A stretch of DNA of 64,000 bases from Siphonodentalium dalli (Eukaryota; Mollusca; Scaphopoda; Gadilida; Siphonodentaliidae), in NCBI GenBank assembly GCA_032622095.1, contig CP136064.1, positions 143,115,954 to 143,179,953 of the forward strand, written 5' to 3'. The position numbers and the translations under genes are program-made. This document shows, piece by piece, positions 1 through 10,489 of the stretch (the stretch's first letter is position 1; every line of letters starts with the position of its first letter). Under the pieces are notes generated by a model that was not told where the DNA came from, searched no databases, and saw only the letters and a program-made list of their open reading frames with translations.

Positions 1-389
1 ATAACTCCTTTAAAATTAATCGGATCAAACACATATTCGGAATCGATCTGTATTGTGGGCTGTGAAACTCACATACCAAATTTGGTTCCAATCAGATAAA
101 AAATGTTTGAGTTATGGCAGAATGCGTGAATTCTAAGTTGAAAAAAGGCCATAACTCTGTAATAAAAACTCGGATCAAACCCAAATTCGAACTCGATCTG
201 TATTTTGTGCTGAGAAACCCGTATACAAAATTTGGTTTTGATCGGATAGAAAATGTTTGAGTTATCGCATTACTCGTAAAGTATCTACGGACAGACAGAC
301 GGACAGACAGACAGACGGACGAACGACGAGTGGTCAATCCGGGCAACGACACTATGTTTACCATACTATGGTATGGGTAAACATAAAAA
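1..389 (+). repeat. Pearl-like repeat family A, truncated by window edge
   Basis: Two core units of about 140 bp are visible, each with the phrases CCATAACTC, GGATCAAAC, CGATCTGTATTTT and CCAAATTTGGTT. They are followed by an ACRG tetranucleotide run at 287-325 and a palindromic tail at 352-388 (TTTACCATACTATGGTA core). The same order recurs at 32779-34126, 34998-35400, 54073-54503 and 58115-58519. The layout matches bivalve pearl/Helentron-type non-autonomous elements. That assignment rests on layout, not on a database match. Confidence 0.8.
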
Positions 390-1850
390 CCAAACTGGCC
401 ATTGGCGGCCATATTTTTTTGCCGAACGACCCCAAAATGACGCGTTCCCATCTAGGTCACCCCGATAATCAATATGAAGTTTGGTGATGATCAGATCAGG
501 GATATGGTCTGTAGGGTGTGTCAAAGGATTTAGTGCTGCAAAGAGTAAATTATAAAATGGCCACCGGCGGCCATGTTTTTTTGCCGAATGACCTCCAAAT
601 GATTCGTTCCCATCTACATGTCAATGTCAACATCCATGACAAATTTCATGAAGATCAAACAAACAGATCAGTCTATAACCCATGCTAATGGATTTTGTAG
701 AAATATTTAGTCATACAAAGAGTAAAATCCAAAATGGCAAATTTTTTTGGCCGAATGACCCCAAAATGACTCGTTCCCATCAAGAGGTCACCCCGATGAT
801 CCATATGAAGTTTGGTGATGATCAGTTCAGGGATGTGGTATGTAGGGTGTGTCAAAGTATTTAGTGATGCAAAGAGTAAAATCCAATATGGCTGCTGGCG
901 GCCATGTTTTTTGGCCAAATGACCCCAAAATGACCCGTTCCCATCTAGAGGTCATCCTAATGATCCATATGAAGTTTGGTGATGATCGGATCAGGGATGT
1001 GGTCTGTAGGATGTGTCAAAGGATTTAGTGATGCAAAGAGTAAAATCCAAGATGGCCACCAGCGGCCATGTTTTTTGGCCGATTGATCCTAAAATGACTC
1101 GTTCCCATCTACATGTAAATGTCAACATTCATGACAAATTTTATGATGATCAGACAAACAGTACGGCCTGTAGCCCACACCAATGGATTCAATTTTGAAA
1201 TCCAAGATGGCCACCAGCAGCCATATTTTTGGCGGAATTAGCCCAAAATGATTCGTGCCTAACTAGGGGCCACCCCAATGATGAATATGAAGTTTGGTGA
1301 TGATCGGATCAGGGTTGTGGTGTGTGTCAAAGTATTTAGTGATGCAAAGAGTAAAATCCAAGATGGCTGACGGTGGCCATGTTTTTTGGCCAAATGACCC
1401 CAAAATGACTCGTTCCCATCTAGAGGTCGCCCCGATGATCCATATGAAGTTTGGTGATGATCGGATCAGAGATGTGGTCTGTAGGATGTGTCAAAGGATT
1501 TAGTGACTAAAATCCAAGATGGCCACCAGCGGCCATGTTTTGTTTTTGCCGAATGATCCTATAATGACTCGTTCCCATCTACATGTAAATGTCAACATTC
1601 ATGACAAATTTTATGATGATCACACAAACAGTACCGCCTGTAGCCCGCGCCAATGGATTTAATTATTTTGAAATCCAAGATGGCCACCAGCGGCCATGTT
1701 TTTGGACCGAATGACCCCAAAATGACTCATTCCTATCTACATGTCAATGTCAACATTCATGAAAATTTCATAAAGATCAGACCAAAGATACGACCTGTAG
1801 CCCGCGCCAAAGGAAATTGTTGACAGACACACGGACGACGGACGCCAACC
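389..1850 (+). repeat. Pearl-like repeat family C, about nine tandem units
   Basis: Nine or so diverged units of about 150-165 bp. Each opens with AAAATCCAAGATGGC...GCGGCCATGTTTT and carries CCCCAAAATGACTCGTTCCC, then CATGACAAATTT, then GATGATCAGAC. The array ends near 1817-1850 with a short ACGGACGACGGACG run. A second copy lies at 58655-59705. Short open frames here, such as 1013-1198 and 1294-1503, are translations of the repeat and not genes. Confidence 0.8.
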
Positions 1851-2212
1851 CATGGTCCCCTACCAGCCGAAATGAAACACATGCCGGCTCTTGATCATTA
1901 TCACCCACCCTAAAAACTGGATAATAACACCTAAACTACCATAACAACTTTCAAGTGGGACATTGGCTGGTGTGTTAACAGGGTCGTCCCAGTCAACATA
2001 CATGCAAATACCTCTATTCGAAGTTGGATTTATCAAAATAAACACACCGTCTTTCAAGTCGAGATATGTACATAATATAGTTTTGTCTAATTTTGAGTGA
2101 TTTATAGAAAGCTTTCATGAGGGCGTGGTGTTCTCTTGTAGATCTCTACATATAACCATACATCATATGATTGTGCGCTTATTTATGTCTGATTGCCCAC
2201 TGGATTGCCTGC

Positions 2213-2400
2213 CAATATCCCTGTATGTATGTGTGAATGTGTGCGTATGTACGTGTGTATGTTTGTATGTATGGGTGAATTTCGTGTGTATGTACGTGCG
2301 TGTACGTATGTATGTATGTGTATGTATATATGTATGCATGTGTACGGGTGTATGTTTATATATATGAATGTATGTATGTATGGCCTGTTGTATGTACAAC
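2213..2400. repeat. TGTA/TGTG-rich microsatellite
   Basis: An imperfect run of TGTATG and TGTGTA words. It gives spurious cysteine/valine/tyrosine-rich open frames on + and threonine/histidine-rich frames on -. The stretch before it (1851-2212) shows nothing recognisable. Confidence 0.85.
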
Positions 2401-2605
2401 CAACAATCTGCTTACAGACCTGTCTCTCTATAAACGTGCATGACTGTCTAATCTGATCTCTGGCTGACTTATCTGTCTACCACATAGTTTAATGCTTATT
2501 TATTTATTTGATTTTTGTATTGTATTGTGTAAACATTCCAATTATATTGTAAAAGCTCTTCGTTAACGGAGGAAATAAAGGATATATATATATAATAAAT
2601 ATGAA

Positions 2606-3144
2606 ATGGATTCTGATATGCAGATTGATATTAATGATAATCCCTTGAGCGGGCTAGATTCTACACAATACTTCTCACCTGAAGAATACAACAATACGAT
2701 TTCTGATGACAAGAGTTGATTATCATTGTTTAACTTGAATTGTCAAAGTTTAAACAGTAATTGGGATGCTTAAAAAATTTTAATGTTTGAACTTCAAAAC
2801 AAAAAGGATAAATTTGGTATAATAGGACTTACTGAAATATTTCGAGCTCCGATTAACATTAACTTTCCCTTATAAAGAGATCTAGACCAGACGATTTCAG
2901 AGGAGGAGTAGGGCTTTATATTAGGAATGATATTAATTATAAAATTAGGGAGGAATTATCTATATTTCTTCCTCACATTTTTGAGTCACTGTTCATAGAA
3001 ATTAATGAATCTCATAAAAAATCTTATATTGTAGGCATTATTTATAGACCTAATACTCAACCTAAAGCAGACATTGACAGATTCATAAAGACCATGAAAG
3101 AACTTATGAATAGAATCAATTCTGAACATAAACAAACCAATCAA
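2606..3144 (+). pseudogene. LINE fragment 1: APE-type endonuclease, first half
   Basis: Frames at 2606-3144 read as the start of a non-LTR retrotransposon endonuclease. LFNLNCQSLNSN is the usual N/Q-containing first motif. KFGIIGLTE carries the catalytic-site TE. GGVGLYIRNDINY, FESLFIEI and YIVGIIYRPN follow in the normal order. Stop codons after ISDDKS and in the helix after NSNWDA, plus a frameshift before GGVGL, show it is dead. The coding sequence breaks after HKQT at about 3144 and resumes at 5736, so the 2.6 kb between is a later insertion. The family looks like the Jockey/CR1 group. The exact clade cannot be fixed by eye. Confidence 0.8.
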
Positions 3145-5735
3145 AGACTGTGGGGTCGCTCACCAGACTGCAAAGACTGATAAGACTGGGACTTTGGAGA
3201 CCACAACAGTCAGAACTTTTCATAATCATTTTAAAAGAAGTAGATCTATTAAAACAGGATATGTGGCTAGAGAGCTATATAGGCTTCATGAATGTAGATC
3301 GGTGAATATCAAATTATATTTACATACTAAGTGTTGTCATCACTAAATCCAGCATTCTGATTGGTCAGCGCCCACGTGGCTTGTTGCAGTTATTTCTCGG
3401 TGAATGCGCACCAGCTAATAACTCCAAGCTCATAACAACATCGATACGTCATTTGGGTTTGGAAAGACGAACGCGTAATGTTTTGGGTGCATTTGGATTC
3501 GCGAAGGATTGACTTAATAAATCATCGGGTTTCAATTGTTCCTGTTAACTTTTGCCAAGGGTGCTATGGGTTATTTTGGGCTGGTTTTGTCATGATACAC
3601 TTTTCGATTTAAATACATTTACAAAAGAGGCTTTTTCGCTAAATGTACATGTATATAAATATAAGGATTAACTGTCATGTGGACTGTTTTTATGGAGATG
3701 TAACCGTGAGGTAAGTGGTCGTAACTTGTATGTAAAACCCTTCGGGTTTTACACAAGTTATGACTACTTACCTCACGGTTACATCTCCATAAAAACAGTC
3801 CACATGACAGTTAATCCTTATACCAAATCTACCTTGAAATTACCAAATCTAACTTGAAATTACCAATTGTACACTAGTGATCACCCCCTCCTCCAGCTCA
3901 AGAAGTCCCCTCTCGCCCGGGCTCCAGACTCCCAAGTCTTAGGTTGAAGTTTCACAACCGACATCTCAAACTTTCTCAATTGTTGGAAATTTTCAATCTG
4001 ACAAGCGCTTTATATAAAACCATTTAAAGCCCAATTATCCATGGACCCAAAAACACTAGTTATACGTATGTCAGATTAATCAGTCAGGTAGTTCCAAGGT
4101 AGACGTTTTAATGAATTTTGTATTTTAATGATTTTTTAGACACAAAAGTCTTAAGTCCCCATAGTCCCGTCATTTCTTAACGGGTTGACCTCATGTTAAC
4201 AGATCTGAATCTCAGTCACTAAAGGATCCTCCATACTATATGCTCCAACCTCTCTTGAGAAGACATTAATAAGTATTACTACAGAGACATACAGTTATGT
4301 CCCTGGTCCCACCCTATTTAACCTGGTGACCCCATCTGAATAAATTTGAATCCCAGACACCAAAGAACCCTTCATACTAAATATCAGTAAAATAAACCTG
4401 ACGGTCCGTGTAAAGGAAGCATATTAAAAGGAAAACTGTCCTTTGCTTGGCCCCTATTTGACCAGGTGACCCCATTTGAACAAATCTGAACTACAGTCAC
4501 CAAAGGACCCTTCATACCAAATATGAACCCATTCAACCTGATGGTACACGAGAAGTTGTTTTTATGAATTACTATGGAGGGCAAGAGTTATGGCCTTGGC
4601 TTCACAACCATTTGACAGAGTGATCTCATTTGAACAAATCTGAATGTGAGTCACCTAGGGAACATCCACACCAAATATGAACCCATTCAGTCTTATGATC
4701 TAGAGAAGATGTTCAAAGAATTGTTGACAGATGGATGGACGGACAGACAGATGAACAGGTGACAGATGAGAAGTGATGACTATAGCTTCTTCTCAGGTGA
4801 GCTTCAAATTTACATTTCATCGAACAAATCTGTCAGTCACCCCCCCCCCCCCAATACTGTGGGGACATCCCTGTGAGAATATGACATACAACATTTATTA
4901 GCTTAACAAAATTCCCATGACCTTGAGAGCAAGTGCATTCTCTGAGAATTATATTCCATTCATGAAACCATCAGCTACCAGTGTCTTGAGGAGAGGTGTT
5001 GACATAGATAATTAGGTTTTAACAACTGCACACACAGCTTTGTGATACTCCTACAGCTGTGATCAAAACAAGGATTTTAATGGGGTGAACAAGAGATAAT
5101 ATGGTACGATACAGTGTGGTGTGGCAGGGACAGGAGGTGGGTGGGGGAGGGTGGGGTTGGGTAGCTGTGATATGTCTAAAAAAATCAAAGGTCAAAATGC
5201 AAAAATGTTATATTTTTTTTAGAGTTATGTCCCTGGCTCTGCCCCTATTTGACCCAGTGACCCCATTTGAACCCCAGTCACCCAAGGTCTCTCTGTACCA
5301 AATATAAGCTAAATCGGCCCAATATTTTTTTTAGAAGAAGTCATTGTAAGAATTACTATGAGTTATGGCCCTGGTTTCTCAACTAATTGACCGGGTGACC
5401 TCATTTGAACAAATCTGAACACCAGTCACCCAAGGACCCTCCATACCAAATATTAGCTAAATCGGCCCAATGGTTCTGAACAAGAAGTCGTTGTAAGAAT
5501 TACTATGGAGGAATAGAGTTATGGCCCTGGTTTCGCAACTATTTGACCCAGTGACCTCATTTGAACAAATCTGAATGAGAGTCACCTAGGGAATATCCAC
5601 ACCAAATATGAACCAATTAGGTCCAATGGAACTTCAGAAGATGTTCAAAGAATTGTTGATGGACGGATGGACGGACGGATGACAGATGAGGAGTGATGAC
5701 TATAGCACCACCGGAGACTTTGTCTCAGGTGAGCT
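3145..5735 (+). mobile_element. Pearl-like family B element inserted in the LINE endonuclease
   Basis: A head segment at 3145-3310 is shared with 46590-46742. Cores of about 160 bp follow, with GTTATGGCCCTGG, TTTGACC.GGTGACC, TTTGAACAAATCTGAA and CACACCAAATATGAACC. The 3' end has GACGGATGGACGGACGGATG and a hairpin GGAGACTTTGTCTC flanked by TAGC...GAGCTA at 5702-5735. An internal first tail near 4729-4806 suggests two tandem rounds. Endonuclease coding sequence sits on both sides. No clear target duplication is seen, as expected for Helitron-like insertion. Confidence 0.7.
3661..3821. repeat. Near-perfect 160-bp hairpin (fold-back)
   Basis: Left arm 3661-3740 starts ATAAGGATTAACTGTCATGT and right arm 3744-3821 is its reverse complement. 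There are two mismatches and one 2-base indel over about 80 bp. The loop is three bases (GTAAAACCC TTC GGGTTTTAC). The related copy at 46737 lacks the segment, so about 3310-3830 is an insertion into family B. Confidence 0.9.
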
Positions 5736-5996
5736 AAAAAGCTCTTTTAATGGGGGACTTTAATATTGATCTTCTTAAATTTGGACTACATGTAAAAACA
5801 AATGAATTTATAAATACAGTCTTTGCTGAAGGAATTTTGCCAACTATTCTTAGACCAACAAGAGTAACAGCATATATAGAAACTCTGATTGATCAAATAC
5901 TCACCAATGTCCCTTTATCTGCTTTTCAATCTGGGATAATTTTGCCTGATGTTTAAGAGTGATAATTTTGGAATGTTTTATCGTGAAACTACCACA
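5736..5996 (+). pseudogene. LINE fragment 2: endonuclease C-terminal half
   Basis: The frame reads LLMGDFNIDLL (the GDFN catalytic motif), TNEFINTVFAEGILPTILRPTRV and TLIDQILTN (LIDhI-type motif). It ends near SDNFGMFYRE, where the histidine of the usual SDH motif is replaced by N. It continues fragment 1 directly. There is a stop just after GIILPDV. The sequence is broken again near 5996 and picks up at about 8244. Confidence 0.8.
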
Positions 5997-6408
5997 TTAT
6001 AAATACCCAACAGGAAGACTTATTTAGTCTTCCACCAATCTTCCCAAAGTCTTCATGAATGCTATTAAACTTCAATTCTACTATGAAGACTAAATTGTCT
6101 TTCTGATTCGCAATTGAAGATTAATTTTGGAAGACATAATGAGAAGAATATTAATTTTGAAAGACTAAGTGCAAATGGAAGATTAAGTTTGGAAGACTAA
6201 TTGAGTCGAAGCTTAATTCTGGAAGACTAGGCGAGATGAAGACTAATTTTTGGAAGACTATTTAGCTTAGTCTTCCAAGATTCATTTTGGAAGACTAAAT
6301 AGAGTTTGAAGCTTTATAGTGAAAAGACTTGTTTCTATGGGATATATGATGTCATTTGTGATGTCATTTGAAACTAACAGTTATTGACAGACTTCCCTAC
6401 AAAAGGTG
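5997..6408. repeat. AGTCTTCC/GGAAGACTA-rich insert in the LINE
   Basis: Between 6018 and 6310 the word GGAAGACTAA, or its complement TTAGTCTTCC, occurs about ten times in both orientations. No open frame of note. Together with 7893-8243 it is probably the outer insertion that received the TTAA-flanked element. The source is unknown. Confidence 0.5.
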
Positions 6409-6412
6409 TTAA

Positions 6413-7888
6413 CACGTTCACTGCCGAAAACCAATGGTAATTCCATTCCGTATGCCAACATGGGATTGCATGTTTTTTCCGATAGTAGTTACTATTTGAC
6501 GTATGTATGACTGATAGTTCAACCAAATCGGGTTTTATGATGCTTAAACATGTCACAAGGCTACTACGAGATAACTCGTCGGCAGCTGGGATGGAATTTA
6601 CCAGTGTTTCATCGCTGGTGCCAGCTACGAGTTATCTCGTAGGTAAATAAAATTACGTTTTCTACGACATAGATGACGATGAGTGCTATACAGGTGCAAC
6701 CATATCGTGTATAAGACACGGTAAATTTATTTATATACAAACATTGGTACACTCTACGTCATCTAAGACGTAGCAAATGTAATACTGATTTACCTACGAG
6801 ATAACTCGTAGCTGGCACAAGCGATGAACACTGGTAAATTCTGTCCCAGGTGCCGACTACGAGTTATCTCGTAGTAGCTCTACAACTCGTTTCAGCATCA
6901 TATAACCCAATTTTGGTCTACTAAACATTTGTATAAGTAACGATACATTAATTTATATATACAAACTTGTACACTCATTACCAGGGAACTGAACTTGCAT
7001 ACATGGTAAACAAGCCACAGGTATTCGCTTGTGCCTATACTAGATGTAGGGCTGGCTCGAGCTTCCAACAGCCTCTAGCACTATATTAGCATTCGTTCAC
7101 TCTCAGAATGTAACCATGCAGCTATCAGCCCTCATAATTGGCTACGGCAATTGGCAATGCCGAAGCCATTTGCTGAAGCAAACTGGGCCACGATAAAGGG
7201 TTGCCGTAGCAGATTGCCGAAGCCAAACAATCTGAATTAAAAGGGCTGAGTTATAAAACCAGTTGAGTAAGTTCGAGATGTGTAATAAACATAGAACCAG
7301 AGCTTATAATCAGATTAGTTAGAATTTAGAAATTAGCGAACTCAACATGGTGCTGATTTCTAACTAATCTCAAGATACATGTAAGTGTTGTTCTATTATA
7401 TAGTATATAGCCAAAATTGGATATTTGCCGAACCTTGCAGTGGTTTGCATCCACCCCTCAAACACTGGGGTGTATTATCAGTATAGGTTTATATATATAG
7501 CTTCAAGTGAGACCGGAAAACTCTAGAGCTAACTGGTTACTGATCTATGCAACGAAAACCCTCTATAATGTCCGGCAAAGGTCTATTTGCACATGTCTAC
7601 CATGGGTGAGTGATGTACGGAAGAGATCCTGGTGAATTGGAGTGTCCTTGCAATATTTAAAATGGCACCCCACCCCTTTATTGGGATGCAGAAAGTGTTG
7701 TATCTGAAGCCATTCTAATTACACATATACAATCGACCAATGGGATCGTTGGGTATGTGTTTGCGCGTAAACTGATGTGGCTTCTGGTTTCTGTTGTTAT
7801 TTATGTGGTATGGACAATACTACGAGTTAACTCGTAGTAGCAGTCCCCATGTAACTGTTTACGTTAACTTGTAGTGGCAGCGAACGTG
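6413..7888. mobile_element. TTAA-flanked DNA transposon (piggyBac/Kolobok-like), non-autonomous
   Basis: TTAA at 6409-6412 and TTAA at 7889-7892 flank inverted ends CACGTTCACTGCC and GGCAGCGAACGTG (one mismatch). A TTAA target duplication is typical of piggyBac and Kolobok elements. No transposase frame is present in the 1.48 kb. A long inverted repeat fills 6513-6927, and further TACGAGTTAACTCGTA-like palindromes lie near the right end (7820-7840). Confidence 0.75.
6513..6927. repeat. 415-bp imperfect palindrome with CTACGAGATAACTCGT arms
   Basis: The unit at 6558-6650 recurs as its reverse complement at 6788-6882. Both carry CTACGAGATAACTCGT and GCTACGAGTTATCTCGTAG at their edges. Arms extend outward to about 6513 and 6927 and inward (TCTACGACATAGATGACG against CGTCATCTAAGACGTAG). 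Each unit is itself bounded by inverted 15-base words, so this is a nested palindrome. Confidence 0.85.
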
Positions 7889-7892
7889 TTAA

Positions 7893-8243
7893 CATAATCT
7901 GCTCTCATAAAAATTCATACTGGAATGGATCAAAGAAGTAATTTTTACTATTCACTGTCCTGTTTATTGTAGAAATTATTGGAGGTATGTGCATGTAAAA
8001 TGATGAAATTTAACAGTAAGGCTGCTTGAGAGCTAGGCAAATTTGGAACATTTAAACAAGATGGTCAAATTCAATGTATGATTATACAAAACCATTGTTC
8101 AAGTCAAAGAAACTTTAAAAAGGCTGGTACACTGACACTGAATATTTTTCAAATTTTAATTATATTATATTAAATTATTACACGTTGGCCTATATCTATA
8201 TATTAAAACAAATTTAAAAGTCCAATTTTAATAATTTACAGTC
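7893..8243. other. Intergenic/insert remainder, no feature seen
   Basis: AT-rich sequence between the TTAA element and the resumed LINE. No coding frame, repeat unit or motif could be supported. Confidence 0.5.
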
Positions 8244-9630
8244 GACTACTCACAAGGCGAACCACAGCCAGAAACTAAACTGCTAAGAAGCTTCACTGAG
8301 GAAAATATTTCATGTTTCAGGCGTATCTTGTCTTCTGAAAACTATGATGCCATTTTTCATTCAAATGACCCCAATTATACATAAAATACTTTTATGAAGA
8401 TTTTCACTAATTCTTTTAATATTGCCTTCCCACTAAAAGAAGTCAAACTCACACGTAAATACATAAAACGTAAATACATAAAATGACAACCATGGATGAC
8501 AGATGGTCTCCCGAATTCATCAATGCATAAAGAGAAATTGAAAAGGGAAAAATTGAGAGATCCAACTAACTGTAAGATTCTAGAGTATAAAAACTATTGT
8601 AAATACTTTAACCGAATCAAAAGATACACAAGAAAGTCTTATTATGAAAATCTCTTGATCTCTCATAAATCTGATACGAAAAAAACATGGGAAGTATTGA
8701 GAGAGGTCACCCAACAGAGTAGTAAAAAACGACATTATCCCCAGAGCTTTGACATAAGCGGCATAATTATACATGATAAACAAATCATGGCTGAGGAATT
8801 TAACAATTTTTTTTATACTATTGGTGTTCGTGAACAAGAACAAATAGATAGTAATTCAAAATCAGAATTTTCGGAATACTTGGATATTCCCTCTGTTAGA
8901 AGCATGTTTGCTCATCCTACAACTGTACATGAACTAAAATGATATTGTTAAAATGATAAATAAAAAATATAGTACCGTAAAGATAAAGATGGAATGTCAA
9001 GTGCTCTAACAAGAAGTGTTATTAGTGAAATATTATCTCCATTATGCCATATAATAAATATTTCAATAGAAAAAGGTGTTGTTCCAAATAACATGAAAGT
9101 AGCTAGAGTTATTCTGTTATACAAATCTATGATATCAAATCAATAGAAAACTATTGTCCAATAAGAATCCTTCCGGTCTTTTCAAAAATATTTGAGAAAG
9201 TTGTTTGCAGACGATTAGTAGATTTCTTCACTGATAAATTTTATAATGACCAATATGGCTTTTGAAAAGGTCATTCAACTGTCAACCCCATACTTAAGGC
9301 TTAAGCTACTAAGCGATGTTGCCAAAAACAATGATAAAAAACAAAAGACAGTACTCTGGCAACCTTTATTGACTTTTCAAAGGCCTTTGATACTTTAGAT
9401 CATGATATACTATTAGCCAAATTAGACTTCTATGGCATCAGGGGAAACATGAAAAAATGGTTAATGATAGATACCAATATGTAGATATGGATGGCTGCAT
9501 ATCATCCAAACGACCAGTTGTAACCGGTGTCCCTCAAGGATCTGTACTGGGCCCTATACTTGTCCTTATCTATGTTAACGATATGCATCGCAGTACTAAA
9601 TTGTCTATTCTCTCCTTTGCAGATGACACA
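8244..9630 (+). pseudogene. LINE fragment 3: linker and reverse transcriptase
   Basis: From about 8244 frames read through a LINE inter-domain linker (RSFTEENISCFRRILSSENY, then a 148-residue open frame at 8496-8942). Reverse transcriptase blocks follow: DKDGMSSALTRSVISEIL, VPNNMKVARVILLYKS, a FIDFSKAFDTLDHDILLAKL block (palm, first catalytic D) and GVPQGSVLGPILVLIYVNDM. The FADDT catalytic box sits at 9615-9630, where the reading is cut by a hAT-type MITE. Several frameshifts and stops separate the blocks, so no active protein is possible. Confidence 0.85.
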
Positions 9631-9956
9631 CAGGGGCGCCGGAAGCATCCAAGGGCAGAGCCTACAAAAAGGGTACTTTTCCGCAAAAAAGGGCATTTTC
9701 TCCGCAAACTCGGGAAAATAACCATAAATTCATTGTGGCAAAAATCCCTATTTTAATGGTATTTGTCGGTTTTTATGGCCGTTTTGTGATAAAATTGACA
9801 AAAAATTAATATTCCTTGTGAAATTTGTGGTATTTGGACCAAAAAAGTCACATTTTGCTATAAAAACACGAGATTAAACACACAAAAAGCATTTTCTGTC
9901 TCCAGAAAAAGGGCAAGTCCTGCCACCTCTGCCCCCCCCCTCTTCCGGCGCCCCTG
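9631..9956. mobile_element. hAT-type MITE, 326 bp, with 8-bp target duplication
   Basis: Perfect 15-bp inverted ends CAGGGGCGCCGGAAG / CTTCCGGCGCCCCTG, flanked by ATGACACA at 9623-9630 and 9957-9964. CAGGG ends and an 8-bp duplication are hAT hallmarks. A sister copy lies at 32151-32527. It sits inside the LINE catalytic FADD box, which it interrupts. Short open frames across it are not genes. Confidence 0.9.
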
Positions 9957-9986
9957 ATGACACAACTTATCAAACAAAGGGGAGCA

Positions 9987-10489
9987 TCTCACTTTGCCGA
10001 CGGCTATTGTTTCCAGGGGTACCTGCACAAGGTGTCAATAATCCCTTACTTCAATCATTTGCCGCTTATAGTCTATTCCTCTTTTCTTTTAGTGTTTTAA
10101 TGGTTTGTCCTCTCTTTTTGTAGGTTTTTAATGATTTGTCAATTTGGGAACTTGGGTTTTGGAACCTTTGGTGCTGATTCAATGTTGATGTCAGGAAATA
10201 ATCTGTGTCATGTTTTATTTATTTATTTATGCAAAATAATTAATAAAATACATACAAGGAGATACCAAAATATATACAGTTCCGCTCATATACCAAACAC
10301 AATCAGCGCGTAAATAGTATATTGTCGTCAAGACGTACGATGGTGTACGTAAACAAGATTCTGCTCGTGTTACAGAAGTTGTGCTTCTATTTACATAACA
10401 CAGCGCAATTCTATTGCTATATAATTAATACAGACTATAGGCTCACATCTTGCCGGCGATATTTTTGCAGACTCGTCGGCAAAGTGAGA
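9987..10489. mobile_element. 503-bp DNA element with 16-bp inverted ends
   Basis: Perfect inverted ends TCTCACTTTGCCGACG (9987-10002) and CGTCGGCAAAGTGAGA (10474-10489), lying within LINE coding sequence. If the first three bases are flank, the ends would start CACT and finish AGTG as in CACTA elements. No clear target duplication was found, so the superfamily is left open. No transposase frame. Confidence 0.7.

Noticed and set aside
2125-2456. Open frames of 78-87 codons on both strands
   Set aside because: They translate a TGTA/TGTG microsatellite; composition alone keeps them open.
9987-10489. CACTA-family assignment from CACT...AGTG ends
   Set aside because: The inverted repeat extends three bases further out (TCT/AGA), and no 2-3-bp target duplication could be found.
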